Shown piece after piece: positions 52,371 to 61,282 of a stretch of DNA of 64,000 bases (its first letter is position 1; the number at the start of each line of letters is the position of its first letter). Source of the stretch: Capilliphycus robustus. Lineage in GTDB: Bacteria; Cyanobacteriota; Cyanobacteriia; Cyanobacteriales; Microcoleaceae. Position numbers and translations under genes: made by a program. The stretch is from contig NZ_JAYGHR010000072.1 in NCBI RefSeq assembly GCF_034932365.1, forward strand, positions 41,446 to 105,445. The letters are read 5' to 3'. Below the pieces are notes generated by a model. The model saw nothing but the letters and a program-made list of their open reading frames with translations. It was not told where the DNA came from and did no database searches.

Positions 52371-54190
52371 TCAATTTGCAAGTTAAACGGCAAGCGAGTG
52401 TAAATTCCGCGCGGATCATTCAAAGCTTTCAATTGGGCTAATTCTTCTCGCAACTTGATGAACTCCAGGGTGATCGGATCGACTGTTGAGGAGGCTTGAG
52501 TAGACTCGCCCCCAGCAAAACTTTCTAAAATTTGTTGTTTAAAAGTTTGACCTTCTGGATATTCTTGGAGTTGCCAATTGTCTTCTAATTTAGCCTGTTC
52601 TGCTGCTGCTGCGATCGCATCTCCTATGCCGCCAATTTGATCGACTAGACCGATTTCTTTGGCTTGTAACCCTGACCAAACTCGCCCTTGAGCAATTTCT
52701 GCCACTCTCGCTTTTGGCAGCTTCCTGGACTCAGAAACTTTGCTTAAAAACCGTTCGTAAATCGCATCAACCACCTTTTGAAGACGGGCTAATTCTTCCG
52801 GTGTTTTCGGACGAGAAACGGTGTTAATATCGGCATAACGACCTGTTTTCACCACGTCCCATGTAATACCATTGTTATTGGCGATATCCTGCACGTTAAA
52901 CAATACGCCAAACACACCAATTGAACCTGTAATGGTATTTGACTCGGCAAAAATTTTACTCGCCCCCATTGAGATCCAATACCCACCGGAAGCCGCAAAA
53001 TTTCCCATTGATACGATGACAGGTTTTTGGGCTTGCAAAAGTTCCACTTCTCGACCGATAATTTCCGAAGCTGTTGCACTTCCGCCCGGACTATTCACCC
53101 GGAAAACAACGGCTTTGACATCTTCATCCATTCGCAATTCTCGCAATTTTTTAGCTAGGTTATCACCACCTATTTCTCCGCCCAAACCTTCGCCATCTAC
53201 AATATTTCCCTGAGCATAAACCACAGCAATTTTATTTTCACTATTAACATCTCCCCGGCTTGCTTTCATTACTTCCGGCATTTTTGCATAGGAATTGATG
53301 CTCATTTGCCGAAACAGTTTATCCTCTTCTTCTGCTTCACCCGTTAGCTTTTTGAGATCAACAATTACTTCATCAAAATGAGCCACTTTGTCAACCAGTT
53401 TACTTTTTACAGCTTCCGTTGCCATTAAAATCCCTTGTTGGTCAGCAATTTGTTTAAGCTGAGACCCATTTAACTGACGATTTGGGCTAACAGTATTAAT
53501 ATATTCGCTCCAAATATCATCGAGTAACTTCTGAGTTTGTTGTCGATTTTCGGGACTCATTTGTTTGAGTAAAAACGGTTCAACGGCTGACTTATATTTA
53601 CCCACCCGAGTCACTTGTACCCCAATTCCAAACTTTTCTAACGCCCCGGTTAAAAACATAATTTCAGAACTGAGTCCGTTCATTTCTACCGAACCCAAAG
53701 GGTTGACGACAATAGTATTCGCCACTGAACCGAGATAATATTCTTGTTCTGTCCAGTCTAAATCATAAGCAATAATCGGTTTACCAGATGCTCTAAATTT
53801 TTCTAGAGCTTGTCGAACTTCCCGTAAATTTGCTAAACCCGTACCTGTGGGGCTATTTGTTCCTTTAAGATACAATCCAACAATCCGATCATCTTGACTC
53901 GCTTTTTCCAAACCTTCTAAAATTGTCCGCAGCTTGATTTGGTTGGGTGAGTTTTCCGCTAGGGCTTGCTCAAACAGTTCGCCCGTGCTGTAATCTGGAT
54001 CAGCATCAGTAATATTTAACGACAGATCAAACACTAAGACGGATTTATCTTTAACCTGGGGGCCAGAGTCTTGCGTCGCCGCCGCCATCACTAAAAAGAT
54101 TAATCCCCCGACTCCCATTGTGACAATCAGGGCGAGTCCCAGGAGGTTTCCGAGTAAGCTTGCAAAGGTGTATTTTAGGAAGTCTTTCAT
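52367..54190 (-). CDS. sppA: Signal peptide peptidase SppA (67K type)
   Basis: Membrane serine protease that degrades signal peptides and, in cyanobacteria, contributes to light acclimation. 607 residues with one N-terminal helix (about 15-38) and two S49 repeats. The catalytic Lys is in the N-terminal repeat (VGKYKSAVEPFL) and the nucleophile Ser in the C-terminal repeat (MGNFAASGGYW), with NSPGGS and TGSIGVFG boxes. Full length for the 67K class. ATG at 54190. Overlaps the fur stop by 4 bp in a tail-to-tail arrangement. Confidence 0.96.
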   Translation of the reverse strand: MKDFLKYTFASLLGNLLGLALIVTMGVGGLIFLVMAAATQDSGPQVKDKSVLVFDLSLNITDADPDYSTGELFEQALAENSPNQIKLRTILEGLEKASQDDRIVGLYLKGTNSPTGTGLANLREVRQALEKFRASGKPIIAYDLDWTEQEYYLGSVANTIVVNPLGSVEMNGLSSEIMFLTGALEKFGIGVQVTRVGKYKSAVEPFLLKQMSPENRQQTQKLLDDIWSEYINTVSPNRQLNGSQLKQIADQQGILMATEAVKSKLVDKVAHFDEVIVDLKKLTGEAEEEDKLFRQMSINSYAKMPEVMKASRGDVNSENKIAVVYAQGNIVDGEGLGGEIGGDNLAKKLRELRMDEDVKAVVFRVNSPGGSATASEIIGREVELLQAQKPVIVSMGNFAASGGYWISMGASKIFAESNTITGSIGVFGVLFNVQDIANNNGITWDVVKTGRYADINTVSRPKTPEELARLQKVVDAIYERFLSKVSESRKLPKARVAEIAQGRVWSGLQAKEIGLVDQIGGIGDAIAAAAEQAKLEDNWQLQEYPEGQTFKQQILESFAGGESTQASSTVDPITLEFIKLREELAQLKALNDPRGIYTRLPFNLQID

Positions 54191-54506
54191 CTGTCAGTTT
54201 AGCGTGAGGGGCTGGGGCGTTTGGCAAGGCTTGATTGGACTGTTATCGGTGTATTTCGCAACCAGACACATAGAGATAATTTAATCATAGCACAATACTT
54301 TGAACAGGTAAAAAATAAAAACCACCAAGACACTGAGAACACCAAGAGAAATCTGCGTGTTTTTGTGTTTTGGTGGTCAATTTATCCCTCTAGAAAATGA
54401 TATCATCCGTTTTTGGAAAGCTATAGATCTCCAAAATTAGCCACGTGATGATAGCAACGATATCATTTTCAATTGTTCTTTTTAAATTTTTATTAGCCCA
54501 ACACCA
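54191..54506. other. Intergenic region between sppA and fni
   Basis: No coding sequence. It contains the ACCACCAA/TTGGTGGT inverted repeat at 54321-54377 and a short AT-rich segment. Confidence 0.6.
54321..54377. repeat. Inverted repeat ACCACCAA / TTGGTGGT
   Basis: Perfect 8-bp arms 54321-54328 and 54370-54377, extending imperfectly (GACAC against GTGTT). Belongs to the ACCAAGACAC family of short repeats. Confidence 0.65.
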
Positions 54507-55589
54507 TTAACCCCGAATTTGTTCTAAAACACCCGACTGTTTTAACTCCGTTAATGTGCGATTTCCCGTACAAAAAAGAACGGTTGAAATTTCAGCCTTG
54601 AGAATATCAACTAATGTATAAACAGCATTTTCTGACTCGGCTGCGGCTTGCAAAAACGGCCAAGCTAACCCGGCTAAATCTGCCCCCAAAGCGATCGCTT
54701 TTGCTACCTCTAAACCGTTACGAAGTCCTCCCGAAGCAATGAGCGGAATATTAGCAGAAATCTTTCGCACACCAACAATACAGTCTGCTGTGGGTAAACC
54801 CCAATCGGCAAAGGTTTCTCCCAAGCGTCTCTGGCGGGGGTCTGTGGCTCGTTCTCCCTCGATTTTTGCCCAAGAAGTTCCCCCCGCTCCCGCCACATCA
54901 ATCGCGGTTATACCCGCTTCTAGCAGCCTTGTCGCCATCTTCGCTGAAATCCCATTTCCGACTTCTTTTGCAATCACCGGAACGGGTAAAATTTTACAAA
55001 GTGTTTCGATTTTGTCAAGCAGTCCGTGAAAGTTTGTATCGCCTTCAGTTTGGATACATTCTTGTAGGGGATTTAGATGTAAAATTAGGGCGTTGGCTTC
55101 AAGAGTATCGACCACCCGTTGACATTGTTCTAATCCATAATTATAGTTAAGTTGAACCGCACCTAAATTCGCAAATAATAGAATATCTGGTGCCAGACTT
55201 CGCACAGCAAACGTATCTGCAACTTGGGGATTTTCGACCGCGACTCGTTGAGAACCGACACCCATTGCGATTTGGAAATATTGGGCGACTTCGGCGAGGC
55301 GATAGTTAATCATTTTTGCTTGGGCGGTTCCTCCTGTCATTGAGGAGATCAGCAGTGGTGCATCTAGTTTTTTACCCAAAAAAGAAGTCGTCAGATCAAT
55401 TTCATTGCGGTTCAACTCGGGTAGACAACAGTGAGTAAAACGATAGCGATCCAGTCCATTGGTTTGTTGTCGAAATTGTACATCCTCATCCAAACAAATT
55501 CTCAAGTGATCGGCTTTGCGACTCTGAGTTTGGTCGTTTGTGTCAGGGGGATCGGAAATTTCAGACAGAGGGGTTTTTTGTGGAGACAT
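54507..55589 (-). CDS. fni: Type 2 isopentenyl-diphosphate delta-isomerase
   Basis: FMN-dependent isomerase of IPP and DMAPP (IDI-2) that supplies isoprenoids for carotenoids and chlorophyll. 360 residues. Characteristic segments are RKADHLRICLDEDVQF, SSMTGGTAQAK, MGVGSQRVAVENP, HLNPLQECIQTEGD and VIAKEVGNGIS, with the FMN loops at VAGAGGTSWAKIE and ASGGLRNGLEVAKA. Consistent with the MEP pathway in cyanobacteria. ATG start at 55589. Convenient start: MSPQKTPLSEI. The DNA between it and pyrR is packed with heptamer repeats. Confidence 0.96.
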   Translation of the reverse strand: MSPQKTPLSEISDPPDTNDQTQSRKADHLRICLDEDVQFRQQTNGLDRYRFTHCCLPELNRNEIDLTTSFLGKKLDAPLLISSMTGGTAQAKMINYRLAEVAQYFQIAMGVGSQRVAVENPQVADTFAVRSLAPDILLFANLGAVQLNYNYGLEQCQRVVDTLEANALILHLNPLQECIQTEGDTNFHGLLDKIETLCKILPVPVIAKEVGNGISAKMATRLLEAGITAIDVAGAGGTSWAKIEGERATDPRQRRLGETFADWGLPTADCIVGVRKISANIPLIASGGLRNGLEVAKAIALGADLAGLAWPFLQAAAESENAVYTLVDILKAEISTVLFCTGNRTLTELKQSGVLEQIRG

Positions 55590-55632
55590 TCTGGGAGTTA
55601 TACACTAAACGAAACAGGGTTTCTATAGTTTA

Positions 55633-55776
55633 CAGTGACCAGTGACCAGTGACCAGTTATCAGTTATGAGTTATCAGTTATGAGTTATCAGTTATCACTG
55701 TAAACTGGTCACTGTAAACACTGGTCAGGTGATCACTAAAAAACTGGTCACTGGTCACTGGTCACTGGTCACTGGT
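55633..55776. repeat. Heptamer repeat cluster (CAGTGAC / ACTGGTC)
   Basis: Left arm CAGTGACCAGTGACCAGTGA (from 55633), then CAGTTAT/GAGTTAT units, and right arm made of four to five ACTGGTC repeats (55743-55776). The arms are complementary, so the whole block folds into a long hairpin with a loop of about 90 bp. Heptamer repeats of this kind are known as STRR sequences in filamentous cyanobacteria. It lies immediately next to the pyrR stop. Confidence 0.85.
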
Positions 55777-56309
55777 TAAGGGCTGATCAGTTCAACTCGA
55801 TCTTGTCCATCAATTTCTTCGAGATAGACTTTAACAATTTCTTCCCTAGCGGTGGGGAGTTCTTTTCCTACAAAATTGGGATGAATGGGAAGTTGACGAT
55901 GACCGCGATCGACTAAAACGCTGAGTGTGATGATTTCTGGACGCCCGTACTCGTTAACAGCGTTTAAGGCGGCTCGAATGGTACGTCCACTATAAATCAC
56001 ATCATCGACTAATACCACAAATTTACCCGTTAAATCAAAGGGAATTTGAGTTTTAGCGGGAGTTCGCATCCCAACTTTATCTAAATCATCTCGATAAAAG
56101 GTAATATCAAGAGCGCCAACGGGAATGGTGATTTGTTCGAGAATTTCGATTTGATGGGTGAGTCTTTGAGCTAAAGGTACGCCGCGTGTGTGAATTCCCA
56201 GTAAGACTAGACGAGAAAGATCGCCTGCTCTTTCAACAATTTCTGAGGCTAAACGATTAACAGTGCGTCGGAGTTCTTCAGAGGAGAGGATTTCAACGAT
56301 TTTACTCAT
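55776..56309 (-). CDS. pyrR: PyrR bifunctional regulator / uracil phosphoribosyltransferase
   Basis: 177-residue phosphoribosyltransferase fold. The PRPP loop VVLVDDVIYSGRTIRAAL, the N-terminal LLGIHTRGVPLA and the C-terminal LVDRGHRQLPIHPNFVGKELPT are typical of PyrR. In Bacillus it binds pyr mRNA; here the RNA-binding role is uncertain since no pyr operon adjoins it. ATG at 56309. The heptamer repeats abut its 3' end. Confidence 0.93.
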   Translation of the reverse strand: MSKIVEILSSEELRRTVNRLASEIVERAGDLSRLVLLGIHTRGVPLAQRLTHQIEILEQITIPVGALDITFYRDDLDKVGMRTPAKTQIPFDLTGKFVVLVDDVIYSGRTIRAALNAVNEYGRPEIITLSVLVDRGHRQLPIHPNFVGKELPTAREEIVKVYLEEIDGQDRVELISP

Positions 56310-56488
56310 GGGTTAGTGTTGTATGATCGGGGGTCAGTTGTCAAGGGTTGGGAGTGGATCTGGGAAAAATTGTTTGATCTTGGAGTCCTAAGAGCTTGAC
56401 GGAGTTGTACTCTATTATTTGGGCGTTTGAGATGGACAAAAATGGCTTTTTGGATCGGTACATCAGCGATCGCGATCGCTAAGTGTTC

Positions 56489-57496
56489 CTAAAATCTATT
56501 GACAATTAAGCCGATCACCCCATACCCGAGAATGAATACCCCCAACTCTATCAGAAAAGTTTTGCGACTCAGTTGCAGTGCTTGGTGAACAATTGCGGGA
56601 GTAATGGGGGAAATAAAGTCGCCTAAGAGGGGTTTGTGTTTGATGATGCCTTTATATTTATTTACACCTCCTAACTGCACATTTAAGGTAGCCGCGTAAG
56701 CACATTCACTCCATCCTGCATTCGGACTAGGGTCATAAATTGCATCTCGTTGACAGATTGTCCAAACGGATCTAGGTTTACCAGACACAATAGCGATTAA
56801 AAGGGTATTCAATCGACAAGGCAACCATGTTAAGATATCTTCTAATTTTGCACTAAACCATCCGATATCGGTGTAGGGCGGTTCTTTATAACCCACCATT
56901 GAATCAAGGGTACTTGCAGCTTTATAGGCAAAGGCAAATGGTACACTCCCAATTCCGGGTATTGCCACACCAACTAAGGCATAGAATAGAGGCGCGATTA
57001 TACCATCGGTCGAGTTTTCTGCTACAGTTTCTAAGACGGCTCGGAGAATTTCTGACTCTGATAAATCTGTAGTATCTCGACCCACATATAAACTTAACTG
57101 TTGACGGGCTTTGATCAGATCGCCATCATGTAGAGGGTGGAGAACATCTTCCGCCGCCTGACGTAAACTCCGAAGGGCAAAACAACTGGCTAACATGATA
57201 CTTTGTACCCCAATGTCCAAAATTGGATGCAGGGGAAATTGAAGGGGGATCGATCTGATCACTTGTAAAATTAACCAACTGGTAAATCCGCTACCAAAAA
57301 TCAGTAAGATTGCCAGTAATATACCAAGAAGTTTTAGAGATAGAGGCGTTTGAAACCATTGAAAAGCTAGACGGGTATACTGCCCAATCGCCCATCCCAT
57401 CACCTGTACCGGATGAAGCCACTCCCAAGGATCGCCAATCAAATAGTCAAGCATTGCCGCGATCGCCAGAACAAGAATCACACTTGAGTCTGTCAT
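56489..57496 (-). CDS. cbiB: Adenosylcobinamide-phosphate synthase (CbiB/CobD)
   Basis: Integral membrane enzyme attaching aminopropanol (or its phosphate) to adenosylcobyric acid in the cobalamin (pseudocobalamin) pathway. 335 residues with about five membrane helices. LDYLIGDPWEWLHPVQVMGW, SVVAENSTDGII-like AVLETVAENSTDGIIAPLFY, and GSVPFAFAYKAASTLDSMVGYK are the family blocks. ATG at 57496. 71 bp downstream of the Rrf2 gene on the same strand, so possibly co-transcribed. No cobalamin riboswitch was seen upstream. Confidence 0.94.
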   Translation of the reverse strand: MTDSSVILVLAIAAMLDYLIGDPWEWLHPVQVMGWAIGQYTRLAFQWFQTPLSLKLLGILLAILLIFGSGFTSWLILQVIRSIPLQFPLHPILDIGVQSIMLASCFALRSLRQAAEDVLHPLHDGDLIKARQQLSLYVGRDTTDLSESEILRAVLETVAENSTDGIIAPLFYALVGVAIPGIGSVPFAFAYKAASTLDSMVGYKEPPYTDIGWFSAKLEDILTWLPCRLNTLLIAIVSGKPRSVWTICQRDAIYDPSPNAGWSECAYAATLNVQLGGVNKYKGIIKHKPLLGDFISPITPAIVHQALQLSRKTFLIELGVFILGYGVIGLIVNRF

Positions 57497-57567
57497 TTGT
57501 TGCAGAGATGAAAAAAGGAGAGTTCGTTAAAAATTCTAAATTATTGAGGCTTAAGACTGCTAAAGTG

Positions 57568-58011
57568 CTATACGACAAAACTCGTTTCTTCACCTTGAGC
57601 CGCTTGCCAACTGCGAGCATCATAATAGAGATCTTCAAGGGAAATGCTGTAGAGCGCTTCTTTAAGCTTTTGATGCAATCGATTCCATAAGGTAAACGTT
57701 ACCCAGTCTTCAGCAAGTTCTGCATTCGGTTGATGGCGAGGTAAAGGTTCAATACTTTCTCCAACCGCTTCTAAAATTTGCCCCAAAGAAATTTGAGCAG
57801 GCGATCGCGATAATTGATAACCGCCTTGTGATCCTCGAACAGATTCGACTAAACCCGCTCGTCGCATCTCGATTAATAGCTTTTCTAGATAGGGCGCTGG
57901 CAGTTTTTGTCGGTGAGCAATTGCATTGACTGAAGTCGGACCAAACTCTTGTTGTAAGCTTAAGTCCAATAATGCCTTTACGCTATAGTGTCCGCGAGTG
58001 GTTAACTTCAT
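57568..58011 (-). CDS. Rrf2 family transcriptional regulator without cluster cysteines
   Basis: 147 residues. N-terminal winged helix MKLTTRGHYSVKALLDLSLQ with LPAPYLEKLLIEMRRAGLV and RGSQGGYQLSR is the Rrf2 family pattern. Unlike IscR or NsrR, the region that should hold the three cluster cysteines (about 90-110, SIEPLPRHQPNAELAEDW) has none, and the protein contains no Cys at all. So an Fe-S cluster is not expected. The family often senses redox or metabolite cues; this member must use another signal. ATG at 58011. Confidence 0.9.
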   Translation of the reverse strand: MKLTTRGHYSVKALLDLSLQQEFGPTSVNAIAHRQKLPAPYLEKLLIEMRRAGLVESVRGSQGGYQLSRSPAQISLGQILEAVGESIEPLPRHQPNAELAEDWVTFTLWNRLHQKLKEALYSISLEDLYYDARSWQAAQGEETSFVV

Positions 58012-58465
58012 CCTGAACTCAAAAAATCGGCAACTTCAGCATTCAGTTTAGCCCAAGAATGGAAATACAGACGAGTTGTACCAATGTCAGCTTACCCGAT
58101 ACAATAACTGCCGATCAAATCCTAGAGCATCACTTGGGAGTTCTCCTACAGAGTCACTTTATATATACAGCTTGATCAAACGGTTAATCAGGTGTATTCT
58201 ATTCAACTCCGATTTGCCTTTCACTTAGTCACTCGAACAGTGATTGCACAACGCGCTTTGAGACTGTTGCAGATGGCTAAGGGTTCAAGCCGACTGCTTA
58301 AAAGAGATTACATCTAGTAAAAAAAATGAAATAGTGGTGAATAATTTGCTCAATTCGTGTAATATAGTTTGAAAAGCACATATTTAGCTAATGCTTTTGG
58401 GCAACTCAATTGTCAGCCCAAAGAAAAGCCCCAACCTTATTGTCGAATGTCGAAGGAAACAATTA
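58012..58465. other. Intergenic region before the cyAbrB gene
   Basis: No gene is supported. This spacer lies between the divergent Rrf2 and cyAbrB genes and must hold both promoters. AT-rich DNA near 58320-58370 (TTGCTC, TAATATAG) is a plausible promoter area but the spacing of hexamers is not consensus. Confidence 0.45.
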
Positions 58466-58876
58466 ATGGCTAAACAACAGAAAAAATCTGACGTTCAACC
58501 TCAACCGCTCCTCGGTGAAGCTTTACTCCGGAAAGTCAAAGATCTCGAACATCTCAACAAAGAAGAGAAAGCCAGAGAATGCGGTTACTACACCCTGACC
58601 AAAAATGGTGTTGAACGAGTCAATATGATGAAATTCCTGAATGCTCTGATCGATGCAGAAGGGATTGAGTTAGATGGTAAGCAACTCGGTAATGGACGTG
58701 GCGGACGTTCTGCAAGCTATCGAATTAGTGTGCAGTCTAATGGAAATTTATTAATTGGTGCAGCCTACACCAAACAAATGGATTTGCAACCGGGTGATGA
58801 ATTTGAAATTTCTTTAGGACGTAAACATATTCATCTCAGACAAGTCGAAGCTGGAGAAGAAGCCGAAGCGTCATAA
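58466..58876 (+). CDS. Cyanobacterial AbrB-like regulator (cyAbrB, CalA-like)
   Basis: 136 residues from the ATG at 58466, which has AAGGA eight to twelve bases upstream; the frame continues 25 codons upstream to 58391. The segment LLGEALLRKVKDLEHLNKEE and ARECGYYTLTKNGVERVNMM are the cyAbrB N-terminal block, and the C-terminal GRGGRSASYRISVQSNGNLL with MDLQPGDEFEISLGRKHIHL is the swapped-hairpin AbrB DNA-binding domain. cyAbrB proteins are global regulators of carbon/nitrogen genes, hydrogenase and iron superoxide dismutase in Synechocystis and Anabaena. Clade (cyAbrB1 or CalA, versus cyAbrB2) is inferred from memory of the GRGGRSASYR variant. Confidence 0.9.
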   Translation: MAKQQKKSDVQPQPLLGEALLRKVKDLEHLNKEEKARECGYYTLTKNGVERVNMMKFLNALIDAEGIELDGKQLGNGRGGRSASYRISVQSNGNLLIGAAYTKQMDLQPGDEFEISLGRKHIHLRQVEAGEEAEAS

Positions 58877-59076
58877 GCAAACAATCTCGTCTTCGAGTTG
58901 CTCCCTAAAGTGGATGAAATTCAATCAATCCGTTAGGTAAACCAGAACGCCGATCATAATTTTGGCTGGTGTTGACCGAGAATTTGTCATAGCCAGCCGG
59001 AGATATTAATGAATGGGACTGATGGTTTTGAGTGACTCAACAAGAAAAACCGTTACCGACAGCTTCAGCTTAAAAA

Positions 59077-59985
59077 TTATGGAACCGGGACGGAGTGCAA
59101 TAACTGCTCGATAATCGTTTTTGCCCGTCTTCCGCCCACAGGAATAATCCGATGAGCCAGCACATAAGGCGCCAGAAACTTAACATCATCGGGTAAAGCA
59201 TAGTCCCGTCCATAGAGAAAGGCTAAAGCTTGAGTTGCGCGATGTAAAGCGATCGCCCCGCGAGGACTGACACCCAAGGCAATTTCCTGATGATCTCGCG
59301 TGGTTCTGACTAAATTCAAAATATATTGCTGAACAGAAGTTTCCACCTGAACTCGGCTACAAAGCTGTTGAAGTTCTAAGATATCGGCCGGAGTCAAACA
59401 AGCTTCTAACGCCTCAACCGTGACGCTACGGGTAAGCTTCTGAAGCATTTGCAATTCTTCCGACTCAGAGGGGTATCCCAAAGTAAGAGACAACGTAAAC
59501 CGATCCATTTGCGCTTCAGGAAGCGGAAACGTCCCCTGATATTCAATCGGGTTCTGCGTCGCAATCACAAAAAAAGGTTGAGGAACCCGACGAGAAATCC
59601 GATCAACCGTCACCTGTTGTTCCTCCATCACCTCCAACAACGCCGACTGAGTACGAGGGGTAGCGCGGTTAATTTCATCGGTTAACAAAATGTTTGTAAA
59701 AACAGGCCCCGGTAAGAATTCAAACTCACCTGTACGCGGGTTCCAAATATTCGTTCCTGTGATATCAGTCGGTAACAAATCCGGTGTACATTGAATCCGT
59801 TGAAATTCTCCCGCTATCGAACGTGCAATTGACTTAGCCAGTAGAGTTTTACCCACACCCGGAACATCTTCGAGTAAAGCATGACCCCCGGAAAGTAAAG
59901 CAACAAGCGTCAGGCGAATTGCATCTACTTTTCCAACAATTGTTCGGCTGAGATTTTGTTTGAGCCGTTCAATTCTTTCTCTCAT
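59077..59985 (-). CDS. MoxR family AAA ATPase
   Basis: 302 residues, AAA_3 ATPase. Walker A LLEDVPGVGKTLLAKSIA, Walker B NILLTDEINRATPRTQSALLE with the MoxR EINRA signature, sensor VIATQNPIEYQGTFPLPEAQ and DRF arginine region. C-terminal lid typical of MoxR (ALPDDVKFLAPYVLAHRI). MoxR ATPases remodel VWA/DUF58 partners; the only DUF58 gene in the window is at 43516. ATG at 59985. No neighbour on the same strand besides ribF 136 bp upstream of its start. Confidence 0.94.
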   Translation of the reverse strand: MRERIERLKQNLSRTIVGKVDAIRLTLVALLSGGHALLEDVPGVGKTLLAKSIARSIAGEFQRIQCTPDLLPTDITGTNIWNPRTGEFEFLPGPVFTNILLTDEINRATPRTQSALLEVMEEQQVTVDRISRRVPQPFFVIATQNPIEYQGTFPLPEAQMDRFTLSLTLGYPSESEELQMLQKLTRSVTVEALEACLTPADILELQQLCSRVQVETSVQQYILNLVRTTRDHQEIALGVSPRGAIALHRATQALAFLYGRDYALPDDVKFLAPYVLAHRIIPVGGRRAKTIIEQLLHSVPVP

Positions 59986-60121
59986 TCTATGTATTACTGA
60001 TATAAGTTGTTAGCTTTTAGTGGTCTTTAGGTGATCATCCTCAGTTCTGCCCAGAAAATCTAAGCACTGATCCACCAATCAGTTACCCGTTCTTCCGATC
60101 ACTATTCCCTAAAAAACCAGT

Positions 60122-61213
60122 TTACTGTTCACTGTTTAACACTTTTTCTGCTCTAACACAATCTTCGGCAATTTGTGCTTTAAGTTCATCGAGAGAAGCA
60201 AATTTTTGTTCGGGTCGTAAGAATTCTTTTAAGCAAACCTTCAGGGTTTGACCATACAAATCCCCCGACCAACCTAACAAATGAACTTCAACAGTTGGCT
60301 TATCACCTTCTACTGTCGGACGACAGCCAATATTCATCACCGCAGGATTTGTCTCTAAATTCGACGGTTCACCAGGACTAGAAACCTCTACCGCATAAAC
60401 CCCATAGTTCGGTAGAAATTTTTCAGCAGGTAACTGTAAATTAGCAGTGGGAAATCCTAAGGTTCGACCTAACTGTTGACCTTGAACAACTTGACCGACT
60501 AAGGTATAATAACGGCCAAGCAATTGATAAGCGCGTTGAAGATTTCCGACTTCTAAAGCTTGACGAATCATCGAACTACTAATTCGTTCCCCTTGTTCAC
60601 AGGGATAGCGATCGACAATAATCACATCTACGCCGTTAGCAGCGCCAATGAGTTGTAAATCTCTAGCCGTTCCCGTGCGACCTTTTCCGAAGCGAAAATC
60701 AAAGCCAATTGCTACATGAGTCGCTTGTAAATGCTTGATCAAAATTTCTTCGACAAATTCATGCGGACTCAAACTTGCAAGTTGCTGATCAAAAGCCAGC
60801 AAAACCATTTGTTCAACGCCCATCCCTTGCAGATATTCTATCTTTTCATCAATCGGAGTCAGCAGCTTTTTAGATTGACCTGTAAAAAATTCTTGAGGAT
60901 GAGGATGAAAAGTAACAACCGTTGCGTAATGTTGCTGAGTTTCACGAGTATCAGAATTTAGAAAATTTTCCTCGGGAGTCAGCGATAAACCAGAGCGCGG
61001 CTGATGAAACAGACTCGGCGGTTGCCAAAGGGAATCTGCTTGAGTGAGTAAGATTTCTGGCTGTTGGGGAGTTGAGAGTGGTGAACTCTCGAGTTCAGAC
61101 CGCTTTAAGATAGGCTGAATGACCTGTCGATGCCCTCGATGTATGCCGTCAAAGTTTCCCAGGGCAACGGCAGTTGGAGTTAGAACAGTGTTTAACGATG
61201 AAGTAATCCACAC
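60122..61213 (-). CDS. ribF: Bifunctional riboflavin kinase / FAD synthetase
   Basis: Converts riboflavin to FMN and FAD. 363 residues with a GTG start at 61213 (MWITSSLNTVL). N-terminal FAD-synthetase domain: ALGNFDGIHRGHRQVI and FHPHPQEFFTGQSK; C-terminal kinase domain: VVQGQQLGRTLGFPTANL and VMNIGCRPTVEGDKPTVEVH. Between the two active-site blocks of the first domain sits an insert of about 55 residues (about 42-96, SPLSTPQQPEILLTQADS and on) absent from short bacterial RibF. The reading frame is intact. Same strand as the moxR gene downstream; ends in its own spacer. Confidence 0.96.
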   Translation of the reverse strand: MWITSSLNTVLTPTAVALGNFDGIHRGHRQVIQPILKRSELESSPLSTPQQPEILLTQADSLWQPPSLFHQPRSGLSLTPEENFLNSDTRETQQHYATVVTFHPHPQEFFTGQSKKLLTPIDEKIEYLQGMGVEQMVLLAFDQQLASLSPHEFVEEILIKHLQATHVAIGFDFRFGKGRTGTARDLQLIGAANGVDVIIVDRYPCEQGERISSSMIRQALEVGNLQRAYQLLGRYYTLVGQVVQGQQLGRTLGFPTANLQLPAEKFLPNYGVYAVEVSSPGEPSNLETNPAVMNIGCRPTVEGDKPTVEVHLLGWSGDLYGQTLKVCLKEFLRPEQKFASLDELKAQIAEDCVRAEKVLNSEQ

Positions 61214-61282
61214 GCTTTATATTTTGACATAAACTTACAGATTTTGACACTCCCACGTCGTAAACGACGGGGATTCTTCATT

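Noticed and set aside
55633..55776. CRISPR array
   Set aside because: The repeat units are 7 bp, adjacent and arranged as inverted arms with no unique spacers, which is STRR-like and not CRISPR. No cas gene is in the window.
57310..57690. 126-residue plus-strand ORF across the cbiB and Rrf2 junction
   Set aside because: Overlaps two firm minus-strand genes and no motif is visible.
58200..58320. Possible tRNA (GGGTTCAAGCC-like string at about 58280)
   Set aside because: No acceptor, D-arm or anticodon stem can be drawn around it.
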